Below are positions 1 through 9,602 of a stretch of DNA of 64,000 bases, piece after piece; positions within the stretch are counted from its first letter, which is position 1, and each line of letters begins with the position of its first letter. A program made the translations under genes and the position numbers. Source of the stretch: an uncultured Blautia sp. (GTDB lineage Bacteria; Bacillota; Clostridia; Lachnospirales; Lachnospiraceae); assembly GCA_900539525.1 (NCBI GenBank), contig UQCM01000001.1:1-64000 (forward strand), read 5' to 3'. Under the pieces are notes generated by a model, which ran no database searches, was not told where the DNA came from, and worked only from the letters and a program-made list of their open reading frames with translations.

Positions 1-83
1 CATCTGAGACATTTTCATATGTGGTATACTAGGACATTATCATAAATGGCTTATAATGGCTCATTAAATAATTCAAAAAAGTG

Positions 84-112
84 TTGACAAAATACGAAAC
101 AGATAGTATAGT
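84..112 (+). promoter_or_regulatory. Sigma-A type promoter of the tRNA-Gly gene
   Basis: A perfect -35 TTGACA at 84-89 is followed after exactly 17 bases by TATAGT at 107-112, and the tRNA begins 29 bases after the -10. Spacing and match to the housekeeping consensus are near ideal, as expected for a stable RNA gene. Confidence 0.85.
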
Positions 113-140
113 ATCTATTGTGTTCAGCAGAACACAGTAT

Positions 141-213
141 GCGCGAGTGGCTCAGTTGGTGGAGCGCGACCTTGCCAAGGTCGAGGCCGCGGGTTCGAGT
201 CCCGTCTCGCGCT
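141..213 (+). tRNA. tRNA-Gly (anticodon GCC)
   Basis: A 73-base cloverleaf can be folded. The acceptor stem GCGCGAG (141-147) pairs with CTCGCGC (206-212) and the discriminator is T at 213. The D arm contains GGCTCAGTTGGTGGAGC, the anticodon stem CGACC/GGTCG encloses the loop TTGCCAA with anticodon GCC, and the T arm carries GGTTCGAGTCC. The 3' CCA is not encoded. It has its own promoter and terminator, so it is a single-gene transcription unit. Confidence 0.97.
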
Positions 214-222
214 TTTTGTATA

Positions 223-254
223 CCCGAAACTATCAGATGGTTTCGGGTTTTTTA
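223..254 (+). terminator. Rho-independent terminator after tRNA-Gly
   Basis: The 8-bp perfect stem CCCGAAAC (223-230) / GTTTCGGG (240-247) with a 9-base loop is followed by a run of T. It lies 10 bases after the tRNA end and separates it from the CidA/LrgA gene. Confidence 0.9.
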
Positions 255-278
255 TTAACAAATATAAGGAGGAAGTTT

Positions 279-638
279 ATGAAGCTGTTCTATGAATTTG
301 GTATTATTCTTTTTGTGACATTTCTCGGAGAAGCCCTTCACGCAGTCCTTCCACTGCCCATACCGGCAAGCATTTATGGGCTTTTGCTGATGCTTCTGGC
401 ACTTTGCACCAGGCTGGTGAAGCTCGAACGGGTGAAGAGGGCATCAGATTTTCTGATTTCAATCATGCCCCCGATGTTTATTCCAGCTGCGGTGGGACTT
501 GTGGCCGTATGGGGAGAACTGAGCAGGGTCCTTGTTCCTGTATCTGTGATTACCGTTTTGACGACAGTGCTGGTTATGGCAGTCACCGGACGGACTGCTC
601 AGGCGGTTATCCGAAGAAAAAAGAGAGGGGGAAAATAA
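279..638 (+). CDS. CidA/LrgA family holin-like membrane protein
   Basis: This 119-residue protein has about four hydrophobic segments and ends in a basic tail (RRKKRGGK). The N-terminal FGIILFVTFLGEAL region and the central PIPASIYGLLLM motif are typical of the CidA/LrgA family, small membrane proteins proposed to act like holins and antiholins or to export small organic acids such as pyruvate. The ATG at 279 is chosen because it follows AAGGAGG at 267-273; the reading frame stays open upstream through the tRNA, which is not coding. It is directly followed, one base after the stop, by the LrgB-like gene, the usual pairing in this family. Whether it is the Cid-type or Lrg-type partner cannot be told. 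Confidence 0.88.
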   Translation: MKLFYEFGIILFVTFLGEALHAVLPLPIPASIYGLLLMLLALCTRLVKLERVKRASDFLISIMPPMFIPAAVGLVAVWGELSRVLVPVSVITVLTTVLVMAVTGRTAQAVIRRKKRGGK

Positions 639-639
639 A

Positions 640-1332
640 ATGAGTGATTTCCTGTGTAATTCTACTTATTACGGGGTAGCCGTGTGTATCCTTGGTTATG
701 CCTGCGGGGAGCTTCTTAAGAGGAAGCTGAAGTGGGGATGTCTGAATCCTCTGCTGATTTCTATCCTCTTTGTAATTGTAGTCAACCAGATCACAGGAGT
801 TGATTATGAAAGATTCCAGGAATCGGCGAAGTATTTAAGCTATCTTCTGACACCTGCCACTGTTTGTCTTGCGATACCGCTGTATCAGCAGCTTTCGGTT
901 TTGAAGGAACATTTCCGGGCGGTCATTCTGGGGATTCTTGCAGGTGTCCTTTCAAGTCTGGGAGGAGTACTGGGTCTGGCATATCTGTTCGGGCTTGATC
1001 ATACTTATTATGTAACCCTGCTTCCAAAATCGATCACCACAGCGATTGGAATGGGTGTTTCTGAAGAACTGGGTGGCATTGTAACCATCACAGTGGCTGT
1101 TATTGTGGTAACAGGAGTGATCGGAAATGTGATCGGAGAGCTGGTCTGCAAATCCTTCCGTATCGTGGAACCGGTGGCAGTAGGACTTGCCTATGGGACG
1201 GCTTCTCATGCAATCGGTACTGCAAAAGCACTGGAACTGGGAGAAATCGAAGGCGCCATGAGCAGCCTGTCGATCGCAGTGTCCGGCCTTCTGACAGTCA
1301 TCGGAGCATCGGTGTTTGCAAATATTATATAG
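640..1332 (+). CDS. LrgB/CidB family integral membrane protein
   Basis: This 230-residue, multi-pass membrane protein matches the LrgB/CidB/YohK family. The LLPKSITTAIGMGVSEELGG stretch around residues 125-145 is the family hallmark, and YGTASHAIGTAKALELGE near the C-terminus is also characteristic. The length is usual for the family. It is translationally coupled to the CidA/LrgA gene (start one base after the upstream stop), so the two proteins probably form a membrane system linked to murein hydrolase activity or overflow-metabolite transport. No LytSR-type regulator is next to it in this window. Confidence 0.92.
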   Translation: MSDFLCNSTYYGVAVCILGYACGELLKRKLKWGCLNPLLISILFVIVVNQITGVDYERFQESAKYLSYLLTPATVCLAIPLYQQLSVLKEHFRAVILGILAGVLSSLGGVLGLAYLFGLDHTYYVTLLPKSITTAIGMGVSEELGGIVTITVAVIVVTGVIGNVIGELVCKSFRIVEPVAVGLAYGTASHAIGTAKALELGEIEGAMSSLSIAVSGLLTVIGASVFANII

Positions 1333-1421
1333 AGGATTTGTATGCTTTGCACAAAAAATTTTTTTTTTGGGTAAATTTTGCAAAAAATCAACAAAACTAT
1401 GGAAAAATTTGTGAGAATGTA

Positions 1422-1427
1422 TATAAT
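1422..1427 (+). promoter_or_regulatory. Probable -10 element (TATAAT) for the GH101 gene
   Basis: A consensus TATAAT lies 81 bases before the GH101 start in a very A/T-rich stretch. No good -35 is found 16-18 bases upstream. An activator or a different spacing may be involved, so this is only a candidate. Confidence 0.4.
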
Positions 1428-1507
1428 AGATACCATAGGGGCGCAGTTCCGGGAAAAATTTCACAAACCGGGCAGTCCTGTAATATTCTCAATAAGGAGG
1501 AAACAGA

Positions 1508-4500
1508 ATGAAAGAGAAAAGTTACAAGCAAACATTCCGCTCTTTTATGGCAGGATTACTGACTCTCGTTCTGGCGCTGACACCTGTATTAAGCAGCCTT
1601 CCGGCTATGCAGGCAGCGGCAGCAGATCAGAAGATCTGGTACCATGTAGAAGCGGGAAGCGGAAACGGGAATGGACATGCGTATTCAGACGCATCATCCA
1701 AACCGTCGGCAGTCCTGCTGCATCAGACGAAGAAGATGCCGGCAAGCGGCGGAACCTTCAGCGTTACGTATGAGAAGCAGGGGACTCCAGGTGATGCGAG
1801 ACTCGGGTTCTTCTATACCTATGTGGATGATAACAATTTCCTGTATGTAGGTATGAATCCGAACGGCAGCTGGTATTATGAGTACAAAATAAACGGACAG
1901 CAGGACTGGCCTTCGCTGAATCTGCCTGCACAGTCGGATGGATCCCGTACGACGATTTCCGTGTCAGTGAGCAGGGAGACAATGGTTGTCAATGTAAATG
2001 ATGCCAAGGTTGAAGTTACCAATCAGCTGTTCATCACACTTGCTGAGAATGCAGCAGGAAATGGAAGATTCGGTTTCCGTGCATCTATGTACAGTGGCCA
2101 GCAGACTTCCTTCCACTTCACAGATGCGAAGCTGAACGGCGAGGATCTGGGCGGTGACTGGGCATTCCTTTCCGACTGCGAAGGACAGGTTTTCGGGGCA
2201 GAAGATCCGGTTGCTTTGCATACAGTAAGCGGTAAGGTAGTCAATACAGAGAACGCACCGATCGAGAATGCAAATGTTCGTATTGGAACGGAGAGTACAC
2301 GTACTGCAGCGGATGGTACCTTCTCACTTTCCGTAGAAGAAGGAACCTACGATGTGGCAGTATCTGCCAGAGGTTATGTGGCGAATACAGTGCCTGGCGT
2401 CGTAGTAAATGCAGACAAGACTCTGGACAATATCGTACTGACACCAAAGACGGCTGTTGTCTATGAGAACTATATCGAAAGCGGCAGGATTAAAGCAGCG
2501 GTAAGCAAAACTTTCCCGCAGGTTATGCAGTATAAACTGAAAGTCAGCGATACGGAAGAAAGAACATTTATCGGACAGGAAGCAACGCTTTCCACTATCA
2601 AGATCAACGGCACGGCGATCACACCTGTCATTGCGGAGAATGCTGTACAGATTGGTAATGACAATGCCGTATATCCGATGACTCTGCAGTCAGAAGAAAA
2701 TGATATTGACCTGACAATGACCGTTAAGATTTCCGTGTCAGATAACGATTTGACATGGGAAGTTACACAGATTCAGAAGAACGAAGGATGTGCAAAGATC
2801 AATACGATCGAAGTGCCGGATCTGAATCTGGTTACTATTGTGGACGAGCAGGATGATTGCCAGTTTATGGGTGCAAATGTTTCCGGAGATACGACGAGAA
2901 GCGGTGACGAAGAGGCTACCTTTGCAAAAGGGTTTGCCGCAAACACCTCAAAAGGATTTGCGTACGGTTTCCTGTCAGCAGACGGTGTCAGTGCAGGTGT
3001 GTGGAGTAATTCCGAGGCTGGAAGCGATAAGCGACTGATCCGCAACAATAGTGCAAACAGCATGTCTCTGACAAGTGCTCCGTGGTATTATGAATATGGT
3101 GATCTGCCGGCTTCTGCAAACTATGCAGGCACACCGGTCAGTGAACTGCCAAGTGTAAAGGTATGTCTGGCAGCAGATGAGAATGCGGACGGTGTGGTTG
3201 ACTGGCAGGACGGAGCGATCGCATATCGTGATATCATGAACAACCCGTATGGTTCAGAGAATACAAAAGATCTTGTAAACTATCGTATTTCCATGAACTT
3301 CAGCAGCCAGGCTACGAATCCGTATCTGAAAACTGCTGATAATATCAAGAAGGTATATCTGGCAACTGACGGACTTCCGCAGGCTGTTATGATGAAGGGT
3401 TACGGAAGTGAGGGACACGATTCCGCAAACTCTGAGTATGGAAAGATCGCAGACCGTCTTGGCGGTCTGGAAGAACTGAAAAAGCTGAATACCATTGCTC
3501 ATCAGTACAATACACAGATGGGTATCCATATTAACGCACAGGAGGTTTATCCGGAAGCACAGAGCTTTACCAATGAGCTGATCAACGGACCAAGTGCACT
3601 TGGATGGGGATGGCTGGATCAGTCTTATACGATCAATCGTCCGTATGACCTGGGAAGCGGACTTCGTTACAAACGTCTGCTTCAGCTCTACGATCAGCTG
3701 AATGGTACCTCTCTCTATGCAAACAAGTGGCCGGGTATCGTAGGTACCGGTGAAAATGAGACGGTTGCAGATGCGGCAACGATTGCAGAGACAGTGCAGA
3801 ACAAGCTGGATAATCCAGAAGACCTGGATTTCATGTACCTGGATGTATGGTACGGAGATTCCTGGGAGACACGTAAGATCGCACAGCAGATCAACAGCCT
3901 TGGATGGAGATTCTCAACAGAGTTCGGTTACGAAGGTGAGTATGATTCCACATGGCAGCACTGGGCAACAGAAGGTCATTATGGCGGCGCTGCCATGAAG
4001 GGACTGAACAGTGATGTGATTCGGTTCATCCGAAATCATCAGAAGGACTCCTTTGTCCTGAACTGGCCAAGCTATAACGGAGCAGCAGATAATCCTCTGC
4101 TTGGCGGTTATGATCTTAGCGGATTTGAAGGATGGGGCGGCTCAAATGACAGCTTCGATACCTATATGACAAAGACCTATGCAATCAACCTTCCGACCAA
4201 GTTCCTTCAGCATTATCTTGTTTATAAATGGGAGAACTACGAGGAGGGACAGTCTCCGGTAGGAAACCATGAGAAACAGATCACACTGAAGAGTGCAGAC
4301 GGCAATGATACCGTAGTCGTAACAAGAAATGAAACAAAGAGAAGCGATGATTACGTTGAGAGAACCATTACGCTGAATGGCAAGAAAGTTCTGGATGATG
4401 TAAAATATCTGCTTCCGTGGACAGATTCTGAAACAAATAATGAGAAGCTGTATCATTACAATTATGAAGGCGGCGAAACCACATGGGAGCTGCAGGACGA

Positions 4501-7500
4501 CTGGACTTCCCTGGCAAATGTAATCGTTTATAAGCTTACTGACGCAGGACGTACAGAAAAGCAGACGGTTGCTGTAACAGAAGGCAAGATCACTCTGAAT
4601 GCAGAGGCAAAGACACCTTATATCGTACTGAAAGGTGAAGAAGCAGCAAAGACAATTACCAACTGGAGCGAGGGTGCCCATGTAAAGGATACAGGCTTTA
4701 ACAGCTATGCGGGTACCGGCGAAGGCAACACACTTGATACAGCTGTATGGTCAGGTGATGTGACAGATGCAAAGGTAGTACGTGTGGTTACAGGCAATAA
4801 ATACCTCTCCATGGGTGATGCTGCAAAAGCAGTAACAGTAAGTACTGCGATCACAGATCTGAAAGCAGACACAGATTATGTGGCAGAAGTTTATGTAGAT
4901 AACAAGAGTGATGCGAAGGCATGGATCGAAGTGAAGGGCGGAGTGAAGGATGTTTCCAACTATACACTGAAGTCCATTGCAGGCAACTACACACAGTGTG
5001 ATGCACATAACACCCGTGGAATGAGTGATATGGGCGGAAGCAACATGCAGATCATGCAGGTTTCCTTTACTGCCAAATCTGATCAGGCACAGCTGGTGCT
5101 CAAACGTGAGGCAGGCAAGGGTATCACATATTTTGACGATATCCGTATCGTTGAAAAGTCCCTGAATAATATTCAGGCTGACGGAAGCTTTAAGCAGGAT
5201 TTCGAGGAAGTTGTACAGGGTATTTATCCGTTCGTATACGGACCGGCACAGGGTGTTACCGATCATGTAACGCATCTGTCAGAAAAGAATGCTCCTTATA
5301 CACAGTCCGGATGGGGCAATGTGGTTCTGGATGATGTTATCGAAGGAACATGGTCTCTGAAACATCACGGAAACAATTCCGGCATTATTTATCGTACGAT
5401 TCCGCAGAATCTGCATCTGGAGCCGGGTGTGACATATGATGTTACCTTTGACTATCAGGCAGGACGCGATGGTATGTATTACATGGTGATCGGTGATGGT
5501 GAGAAGACCATAGATACATTTGACTACCTGGCTGGTACGGCTGCACCGGCAGTTGGACAGAAATCCACAACAGGAACATGTACCTTTAAGATTACCGGTT
5601 CTGAGACAGGACAGTCCTGGTTCGGACTTGCCAGCACACGATTTGAGGAACAGCAGGGAGTAGCTTACAATTACGGACAGAAAGACTTTGTTCTGGATAA
5701 CCTTGTAGTTACTGAAAGCAACATGTCCCTGGGTGTCAGCAAGCTTGTACTGGAGGGCGTAGGAGATGTTAAGAAGCTGACAGCAACCTTTAAGGATAGT
5801 AAAAACAGAACCGTCACCTGGTCATCTTCGGATGAAGCGGTAGCTACAGTAGATGAAAACGGTTATGTGGATGCGACTGGTGTAGGAACGGCAAGAATCA
5901 CAGCAACAGCTGTAGATGGAGAGGAAGAACTTACAGTGACCTGTCCGGTTGAAGTAATCGAAGAGGTTGTTGAAGAGAAAGCAGGACAGTTTACAGCGGT
6001 TGTTGCAAATACAGAGGAAACATCAGGCGAGAATGCTCCGGCTACGAAAGTGATTGACGGTCAGAATTCGACATTCTGGCATTCTAAGTGGTCAGGTACC
6101 GGTTTCTCAGTTAGTGAGGACAATCCGGCGATCCTTACCCTCACATTAAAGGAGAATCCGGATGCATTCAATGGTATTCAGATCGTTCAGCGTCCGACCG
6201 GCGACAATGGTCTGGTACAGAAAGCAGAATGTATCGTTGGAAACAGCTTTGATGAAGACAGCAATACGGTTGGAGATGTAGTGGCATCGAAGACTGTAGA
6301 AGTGAGCAATGCAGTAAGTGGCGGAACAGTCAATATTAACCTGGATAAACTTGTGGAAGGCGCAAAATATGTACAGATTCGTGTGCTTCAGGGAAACAAA
6401 GGATTTGCATCGATGGCTGAGGTAAGAACCTGTACAGTAGAAGAGTATGAAAGTCTTTCTGAAGAGCAGGGTGCTGTAAATGACGCGGCAGAGGCACTGG
6501 AAGGAGCATCAGCAGCAGTTGAGGCAAAGAAGGACGCGCTCGATGCACTGAAAGAATCTCAGGGAAGTGCAGCTACAGATCTTGAAAAGGCTCAGGCTGC
6601 AGCAGACATCGCACAGGCAGAGCTGGAACTGCAGAACGCAAAGATTGCAGAAGCAGAGGCTAAGAAGGCACTGGCAGATGCACAGAAGGCTCTTGCAGAA
6701 GCAAAAGCAGAGAAAGCAACAGATAATGATATCAAAGCACGTGAGAATGGCAAAGCGACTGCAGCAGGAACAGCATCCTCAGAGGCAGCCGGTAATGTTA
6801 CTTCCTTAAATGGAGCCCTCGAGGCGCTGGAGAGTGCATTAGCAGAGAAAAATGCAGCACTGGATGCAGTGAAACTGGATAGCGCGAAAAAGGAACTGAG
6901 TGAAACTGTTGCATCAGCGGAAGCTGTATATACACAGGGACAGAAGAATTATACAGATGCAAGCTGGAAAGCATTCCAGGATGCATATAAAGCAGCGAAA
7001 GAAGTTTCTTCATCTGCTGATCTGGCAGAGGTTGAGAGACTGAAAGCAGCACTTGCTGAGGCACAGGCAAATCTGACAGACAAGTCTGAGGAAGAGCTTG
7101 CACTTGAGACAGCAAAAGCAAAATTCGGCACGACACTGGCAGCAGCAGATAAGGTTCTTGCTCAGGGTCAGAAGAATTACACAGATGCAAGCTGGAAAGC
7201 ATTTACTGATGCATACAATGCAGCGAAGGCAGGACAGACTTCTACAGATGCAGCACAGTTGAATAAGCTGGAAAAGGCACTGGCAGATGCACAGAAGGCA
7301 CTGGCAGAAAAAACAGAGGATCCCGGAACAAAGCCGCCTGTTATTACTAAGGATGAGCTGAAGAATGGTGATACCGTTACTGTTAAAGGCATTCTTTATA
7401 AAGTGACTGACGCATCTAAGAAGACAGCAGCAGTCGTTAAGGGAACAAACAAGAAAGCAGCTTCCGTTACGATTCCGGCGACCGTCACAGTCAAGGGTGA

Positions 7501-7798
7501 AAGCTGCAAGGTTACACAGATCAGTGCAAAAGCATTCAGCGGATTTGCGAAACTGAAAAAAGTGACGATTGGAACAAATGTTACAACGATCGGAAAACAG
7601 GCATTCAATAACTGTAAGAAGCTGAGCAGACTGACCTTCAAGGGAACAGCAGTGAAGAAGATCCAGACAGGAGCCTTCAAGAACACAGCTAAGAAGATCA
7701 GAGTAACACTTCCGAAGAAGCTGACAGCTAAGAAACGCAACAGCATGAAGAAGATCCTGAAGAAAGCAGGTATCAGCAAGAGTGCAGTTGTGAAATAA
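1508..7798 (+). CDS. Secreted endo-alpha-N-acetylgalactosaminidase (GH101), multi-modular
   Basis: This 2096-residue secreted enzyme is predicted to release Gal-beta-1,3-GalNAc (core 1) from mucin O-glycans. Modules in order: signal peptide (about 1-40, ending in an Ala-rich site); lectin-like beta-sandwich (about 45-230); carboxypeptidase-regulatory-like fold (about 238-314); GH101 region (about 315-1040); two galactose-binding-like domains (about 1048-1405); Big2-like Ig domain (about 1407-1485); F5/8 type C carbohydrate-binding domain (about 1492-1640); Ala/Glu/Lys-rich coiled coil (about 1645-1795); two FIVAR repeats sharing QGQKNYTDASWKAF (about 1806 and 1882); BspA-type leucine-rich repeats to the end. 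By alignment from memory with pneumococcal and bifidobacterial GH101, the nucleophile is D779 in YLDVWYG and the acid/base is E805 in STEFG. No LPXTG anchor is present, so retention at the surface may rely on the repeats. AAGGAGG precedes the ATG. Confidence 0.95.
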   Translation: MKEKSYKQTFRSFMAGLLTLVLALTPVLSSLPAMQAAAADQKIWYHVEAGSGNGNGHAYSDASSKPSAVLLHQTKKMPASGGTFSVTYEKQGTPGDARLGFFYTYVDDNNFLYVGMNPNGSWYYEYKINGQQDWPSLNLPAQSDGSRTTISVSVSRETMVVNVNDAKVEVTNQLFITLAENAAGNGRFGFRASMYSGQQTSFHFTDAKLNGEDLGGDWAFLSDCEGQVFGAEDPVALHTVSGKVVNTENAPIENANVRIGTESTRTAADGTFSLSVEEGTYDVAVSARGYVANTVPGVVVNADKTLDNIVLTPKTAVVYENYIESGRIKAAVSKTFPQVMQYKLKVSDTEERTFIGQEATLSTIKINGTAITPVIAENAVQIGNDNAVYPMTLQSEENDIDLTMTVKISVSDNDLTWEVTQIQKNEGCAKINTIEVPDLNLVTIVDEQDDCQFMGANVSGDTTRSGDEEATFAKGFAANTSKGFAYGFLSADGVSAGVWSNSEAGSDKRLIRNNSANSMSLTSAPWYYEYGDLPASANYAGTPVSELPSVKVCLAADENADGVVDWQDGAIAYRDIMNNPYGSENTKDLVNYRISMNFSSQATNPYLKTADNIKKVYLATDGLPQAVMMKGYGSEGHDSANSEYGKIADRLGGLEELKKLNTIAHQYNTQMGIHINAQEVYPEAQSFTNELINGPSALGWGWLDQSYTINRPYDLGSGLRYKRLLQLYDQLNGTSLYANKWPGIVGTGENETVADAATIAETVQNKLDNPEDLDFMYLDVWYGDSWETRKIAQQINSLGWRFSTEFGYEGEYDSTWQHWATEGHYGGAAMKGLNSDVIRFIRNHQKDSFVLNWPSYNGAADNPLLGGYDLSGFEGWGGSNDSFDTYMTKTYAINLPTKFLQHYLVYKWENYEEGQSPVGNHEKQITLKSADGNDTVVVTRNETKRSDDYVERTITLNGKKVLDDVKYLLPWTDSETNNEKLYHYNYEGGETTWELQDDWTSLANVIVYKLTDAGRTEKQTVAVTEGKITLNAEAKTPYIVLKGEEAAKTITNWSEGAHVKDTGFNSYAGTGEGNTLDTAVWSGDVTDAKVVRVVTGNKYLSMGDAAKAVTVSTAITDLKADTDYVAEVYVDNKSDAKAWIEVKGGVKDVSNYTLKSIAGNYTQCDAHNTRGMSDMGGSNMQIMQVSFTAKSDQAQLVLKREAGKGITYFDDIRIVEKSLNNIQADGSFKQDFEEVVQGIYPFVYGPAQGVTDHVTHLSEKNAPYTQSGWGNVVLDDVIEGTWSLKHHGNNSGIIYRTIPQNLHLEPGVTYDVTFDYQAGRDGMYYMVIGDGEKTIDTFDYLAGTAAPAVGQKSTTGTCTFKITGSETGQSWFGLASTRFEEQQGVAYNYGQKDFVLDNLVVTESNMSLGVSKLVLEGVGDVKKLTATFKDSKNRTVTWSSSDEAVATVDENGYVDATGVGTARITATAVDGEEELTVTCPVEVIEEVVEEKAGQFTAVVANTEETSGENAPATKVIDGQNSTFWHSKWSGTGFSVSEDNPAILTLTLKENPDAFNGIQIVQRPTGDNGLVQKAECIVGNSFDEDSNTVGDVVASKTVEVSNAVSGGTVNINLDKLVEGAKYVQIRVLQGNKGFASMAEVRTCTVEEYESLSEEQGAVNDAAEALEGASAAVEAKKDALDALKESQGSAATDLEKAQAAADIAQAELELQNAKIAEAEAKKALADAQKALAEAKAEKATDNDIKARENGKATAAGTASSEAAGNVTSLNGALEALESALAEKNAALDAVKLDSAKKELSETVASAEAVYTQGQKNYTDASWKAFQDAYKAAKEVSSSADLAEVERLKAALAEAQANLTDKSEEELALETAKAKFGTTLAAADKVLAQGQKNYTDASWKAFTDAYNAAKAGQTSTDAAQLNKLEKALADAQKALAEKTEDPGTKPPVITKDELKNGDTVTVKGILYKVTDASKKTAAVVKGTNKKAASVTIPATVTVKGESCKVTQISAKAFSGFAKLKKVTIGTNVTTIGKQAFNNCKKLSRLTFKGTAVKKIQTGAFKNTAKKIRVTLPKKLTAKKRNSMKKILKKAGISKSAVVK

Positions 7799-7832
7799 GT
7801 ATTAAATTCATATTGGCAGAACAGCCATAGCG

Positions 7833-7877
7833 AAGGGGCATATGGAAAGCATCGCTTTCCGTATGCCCCTTCTTTTA
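7833..7877 (+). terminator. Terminator of the GH101 gene
   Basis: A long stem AAGGGGCATATGGAAAGC pairs with GCTTTCCGTATGCCCCTT across a 3-base loop, followed by CTTTT. It begins 35 bases after the stop codon. Confidence 0.85.
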
Positions 7878-7908
7878 CCCTGAAAGGTGATGTGTATATG
7901 GAATTGCT

Positions 7909-7943
7909 GAGGTGCCCGCCATAGGAAGCATGACGGGCACCTC
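7909..7943. terminator. Hairpin at the 3' end of the uracil permease gene
   Basis: GAGGTGCCCG (7909-7918) and CGGGCACCTC (7934-7943) form a perfect 10-bp inverted repeat in the gap between the convergent GH101 and uraA genes. On the minus strand it would follow the uraA stop by 36 bases, but no T tract follows, so its role as an intrinsic terminator is uncertain. Confidence 0.45.
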
Positions 7944-7979
7944 GCAGCCAGTTTGCCGGTTCATACCGGAACTTTATTA

Positions 7980-9296
7980 TCATTCTCTGTCATTCGTAAG
8001 CTTGAACTTATCAAATACGTAGAAGAGCAGAGAAAGGATCATACCCACGATACATGCCAGTACCATACCGGTAAGCTGTACATTTCCAAAGTTCAGTGCA
8101 GCTCCGGAGAGTCCTGTTACAAATACCACGCTGGTCAGAGTAAGGTTCCGGCTCTTGCTGTAGTCCACCCGGGAATCTACCATGATACGGATACCGGAGG
8201 TTCCGATCATACCATAGAGCAGGAAAGAAATACCGCCGATGACAGGTCCCGGGATCGTGTTGATCAGAGCGGACATAGGACCGATAAAGGAGCACAGGAT
8301 CGACAGTACCGCTGCACCGGCGATCACTCGTACCGAGTAAACCTTTGTCATAGCCATGACACCGATATTCTCACCGTAGGTAGTGGTAGGTACAGAGCCA
8401 ACCAGACCGGAAAGCATGGTAGAGAAATTGTCAGCGAAAAGGGAGCGGTGGAGTCCCGGATCCTTTAGAAGATCACGTCCCACGATTTCACTGGTTACTA
8501 CCTGATGGCCGATATGCTCAGAGGCGATTACCAGGATTACCGGCAGGATGATCAGAATGGCATCTGCTTTAAATTTGGGAAGCATAAAGGCAGGCATTGT
8601 GAAAAACGGTGTTGCCAGAGCCTCACGGATGGTTCCCATATCAATGACACCGAAAATAATTGCAGAAATGTAGCCCGCAATAATGGCAATCAGAATCGGG
8701 ATGACTGCCAGGAATTTACGGAACAGCACATTTCCGAATACAGCAACACACAATGTGATCAGAAAAACGATGGTGCAGTTCAGATTTACCGGAGTGACTG
8801 TCTGGGTATACAGTCCGGTTGCCTGATCCAGAGTGTACTCTGTGCTCGGGAGAATGCCTGCAGTGGAAGCGGCAGTTCCCGCAAGCTCCAGGCCGATCAG
8901 TGCAACGACAGGTCCCATGGCAGCAGGCGGCAGCACAGTGTCGATCCATTTTGTACCGAACTTATAGATGATCAGAGCCAGGATACAGCCGCAGAATCCA
9001 ACTGCCACAAATCCTCCCAGAGCATACTCATACCCCCAGGTAGAAATGACAATACCTGCCGGGGCAAGAAATGCGAAGCTTGATCCTAAGTAGGCGGGAG
9101 CTTTTCCCTTTGTGATTAAAATAAACAGTAATGTACCCACACCGTTTGTTAAGAGAACGATGGCCGGATTGATTCCGAAGATGAACGGAACCAGAACAGA
9201 TGCACCAAACATGGCAAACATGTGTTGAATACTGAGAGGAACCAGCAGCCGAAAGGGTACTTTATCCTCTACCTGAATGATTTTTCTTTCATTCAT
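7980..9296 (-). CDS. uraA: Uracil permease (NCS2 family, UraA-like)
   Basis: This 438-residue membrane protein is predicted to import uracil with protons. It follows the UraA pattern throughout: QHMFAMFGASVLVPFIFGIN near the N-terminus, AYLGSSFAFLAP, PPAAMGPVVALIGLELAG, ASEHIGHQVV (the Glu corresponds to E241 of E. coli UraA) and TYGENIGVMA (the Glu corresponds to E290). The start at 9296 (MNERK) is chosen for its AAAGGAGGG ribosome site; the frame is open 49 codons further, but that stretch runs into a dispersed repeat. It stands alone, convergent with the GH101 gene. No obvious PyrR attenuator is visible in the leader. Confidence 0.94.
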   Translation of the reverse strand: MNERKIIQVEDKVPFRLLVPLSIQHMFAMFGASVLVPFIFGINPAIVLLTNGVGTLLFILITKGKAPAYLGSSFAFLAPAGIVISTWGYEYALGGFVAVGFCGCILALIIYKFGTKWIDTVLPPAAMGPVVALIGLELAGTAASTAGILPSTEYTLDQATGLYTQTVTPVNLNCTIVFLITLCVAVFGNVLFRKFLAVIPILIAIIAGYISAIIFGVIDMGTIREALATPFFTMPAFMLPKFKADAILIILPVILVIASEHIGHQVVTSEIVGRDLLKDPGLHRSLFADNFSTMLSGLVGSVPTTTYGENIGVMAMTKVYSVRVIAGAAVLSILCSFIGPMSALINTIPGPVIGGISFLLYGMIGTSGIRIMVDSRVDYSKSRNLTLTSVVFVTGLSGAALNFGNVQLTGMVLACIVGMILSLLFYVFDKFKLTNDRE

Positions 9297-9362
9297 TTTT
9301 TTTCCCTCCTTTGTTTTGTTCGTATCTATCCAGAAATGCAGACGAGTATGATCGCTATTGTT

Positions 9363-9458
9363 CTGAACAGTTACATTTTTTGAGCAGCAGAGAAATACTA
9401 TGCAGTATGCATAATATGGATCACGAAGCGTAATGCCGGTCACGGAGTGAACAGTAAC
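9363..9458. repeat. Dispersed GTAAC-ended repeat, copy 1 (divergent)
   Basis: This copy sits in the gap 9297-9602 in front of uraA. The right end is CACGGAGTGAACAGTAAC (9441-9458), shared with the copies near 38.9 kb and 31.8 kb. The inner palindrome ATACTATGCAGTATGCATAAT is degenerate relative to them. Its left side carries CTGAACAGTTAC (9363-9374), the end sequence of the related family. It is non-coding. Confidence 0.75.
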
Positions 9459-9540
9459 GATTTCCGTGAAAATCTGAATCTGCTGCCTGTCTGTGCAAGT
9501 ATATCATAAAAAGCACCACTAAAAAAGTCTGCTTTTGTAA

Positions 9541-9574
9541 AAAAATCCCGCAGTTTTGATACTGCGGGATTTTT
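9541..9574. terminator. Bidirectional terminator hairpin below gdhA
   Basis: The perfect 14-bp stem AAAAATCCCGCAGT (9541-9554) / ACTGCGGGATTTTT (9561-9574) has a 6-base loop. On the minus strand it follows the gdhA stop by about 28 bases and is followed by a T run (AAAAAAA on the plus strand just upstream of 9541), so its main role is to end gdhA transcription. Confidence 0.9.
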
Positions 9575-9602
9575 CAGAGTTTATCTGATCTACAGGGGTG
9601 GA

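Noticed and set aside
81..278. Upstream extension of the CidA/LrgA reading frame through the tRNA gene
   Set aside because: The frame passes through a perfect tRNA-Gly, its promoter and terminator; the ATG at 279 has a good ribosome site.
7953..9083. Plus-strand ORFs opposite uraA
   Set aside because: Low-complexity, Gln/Arg/His-rich shadows of a membrane protein gene.
9297..9330. Purine operator (ACGAAC-type PurR box) before uraA
   Set aside because: A single imperfect GAAC core with two mismatches and no second box; the transporter is of the uracil type.
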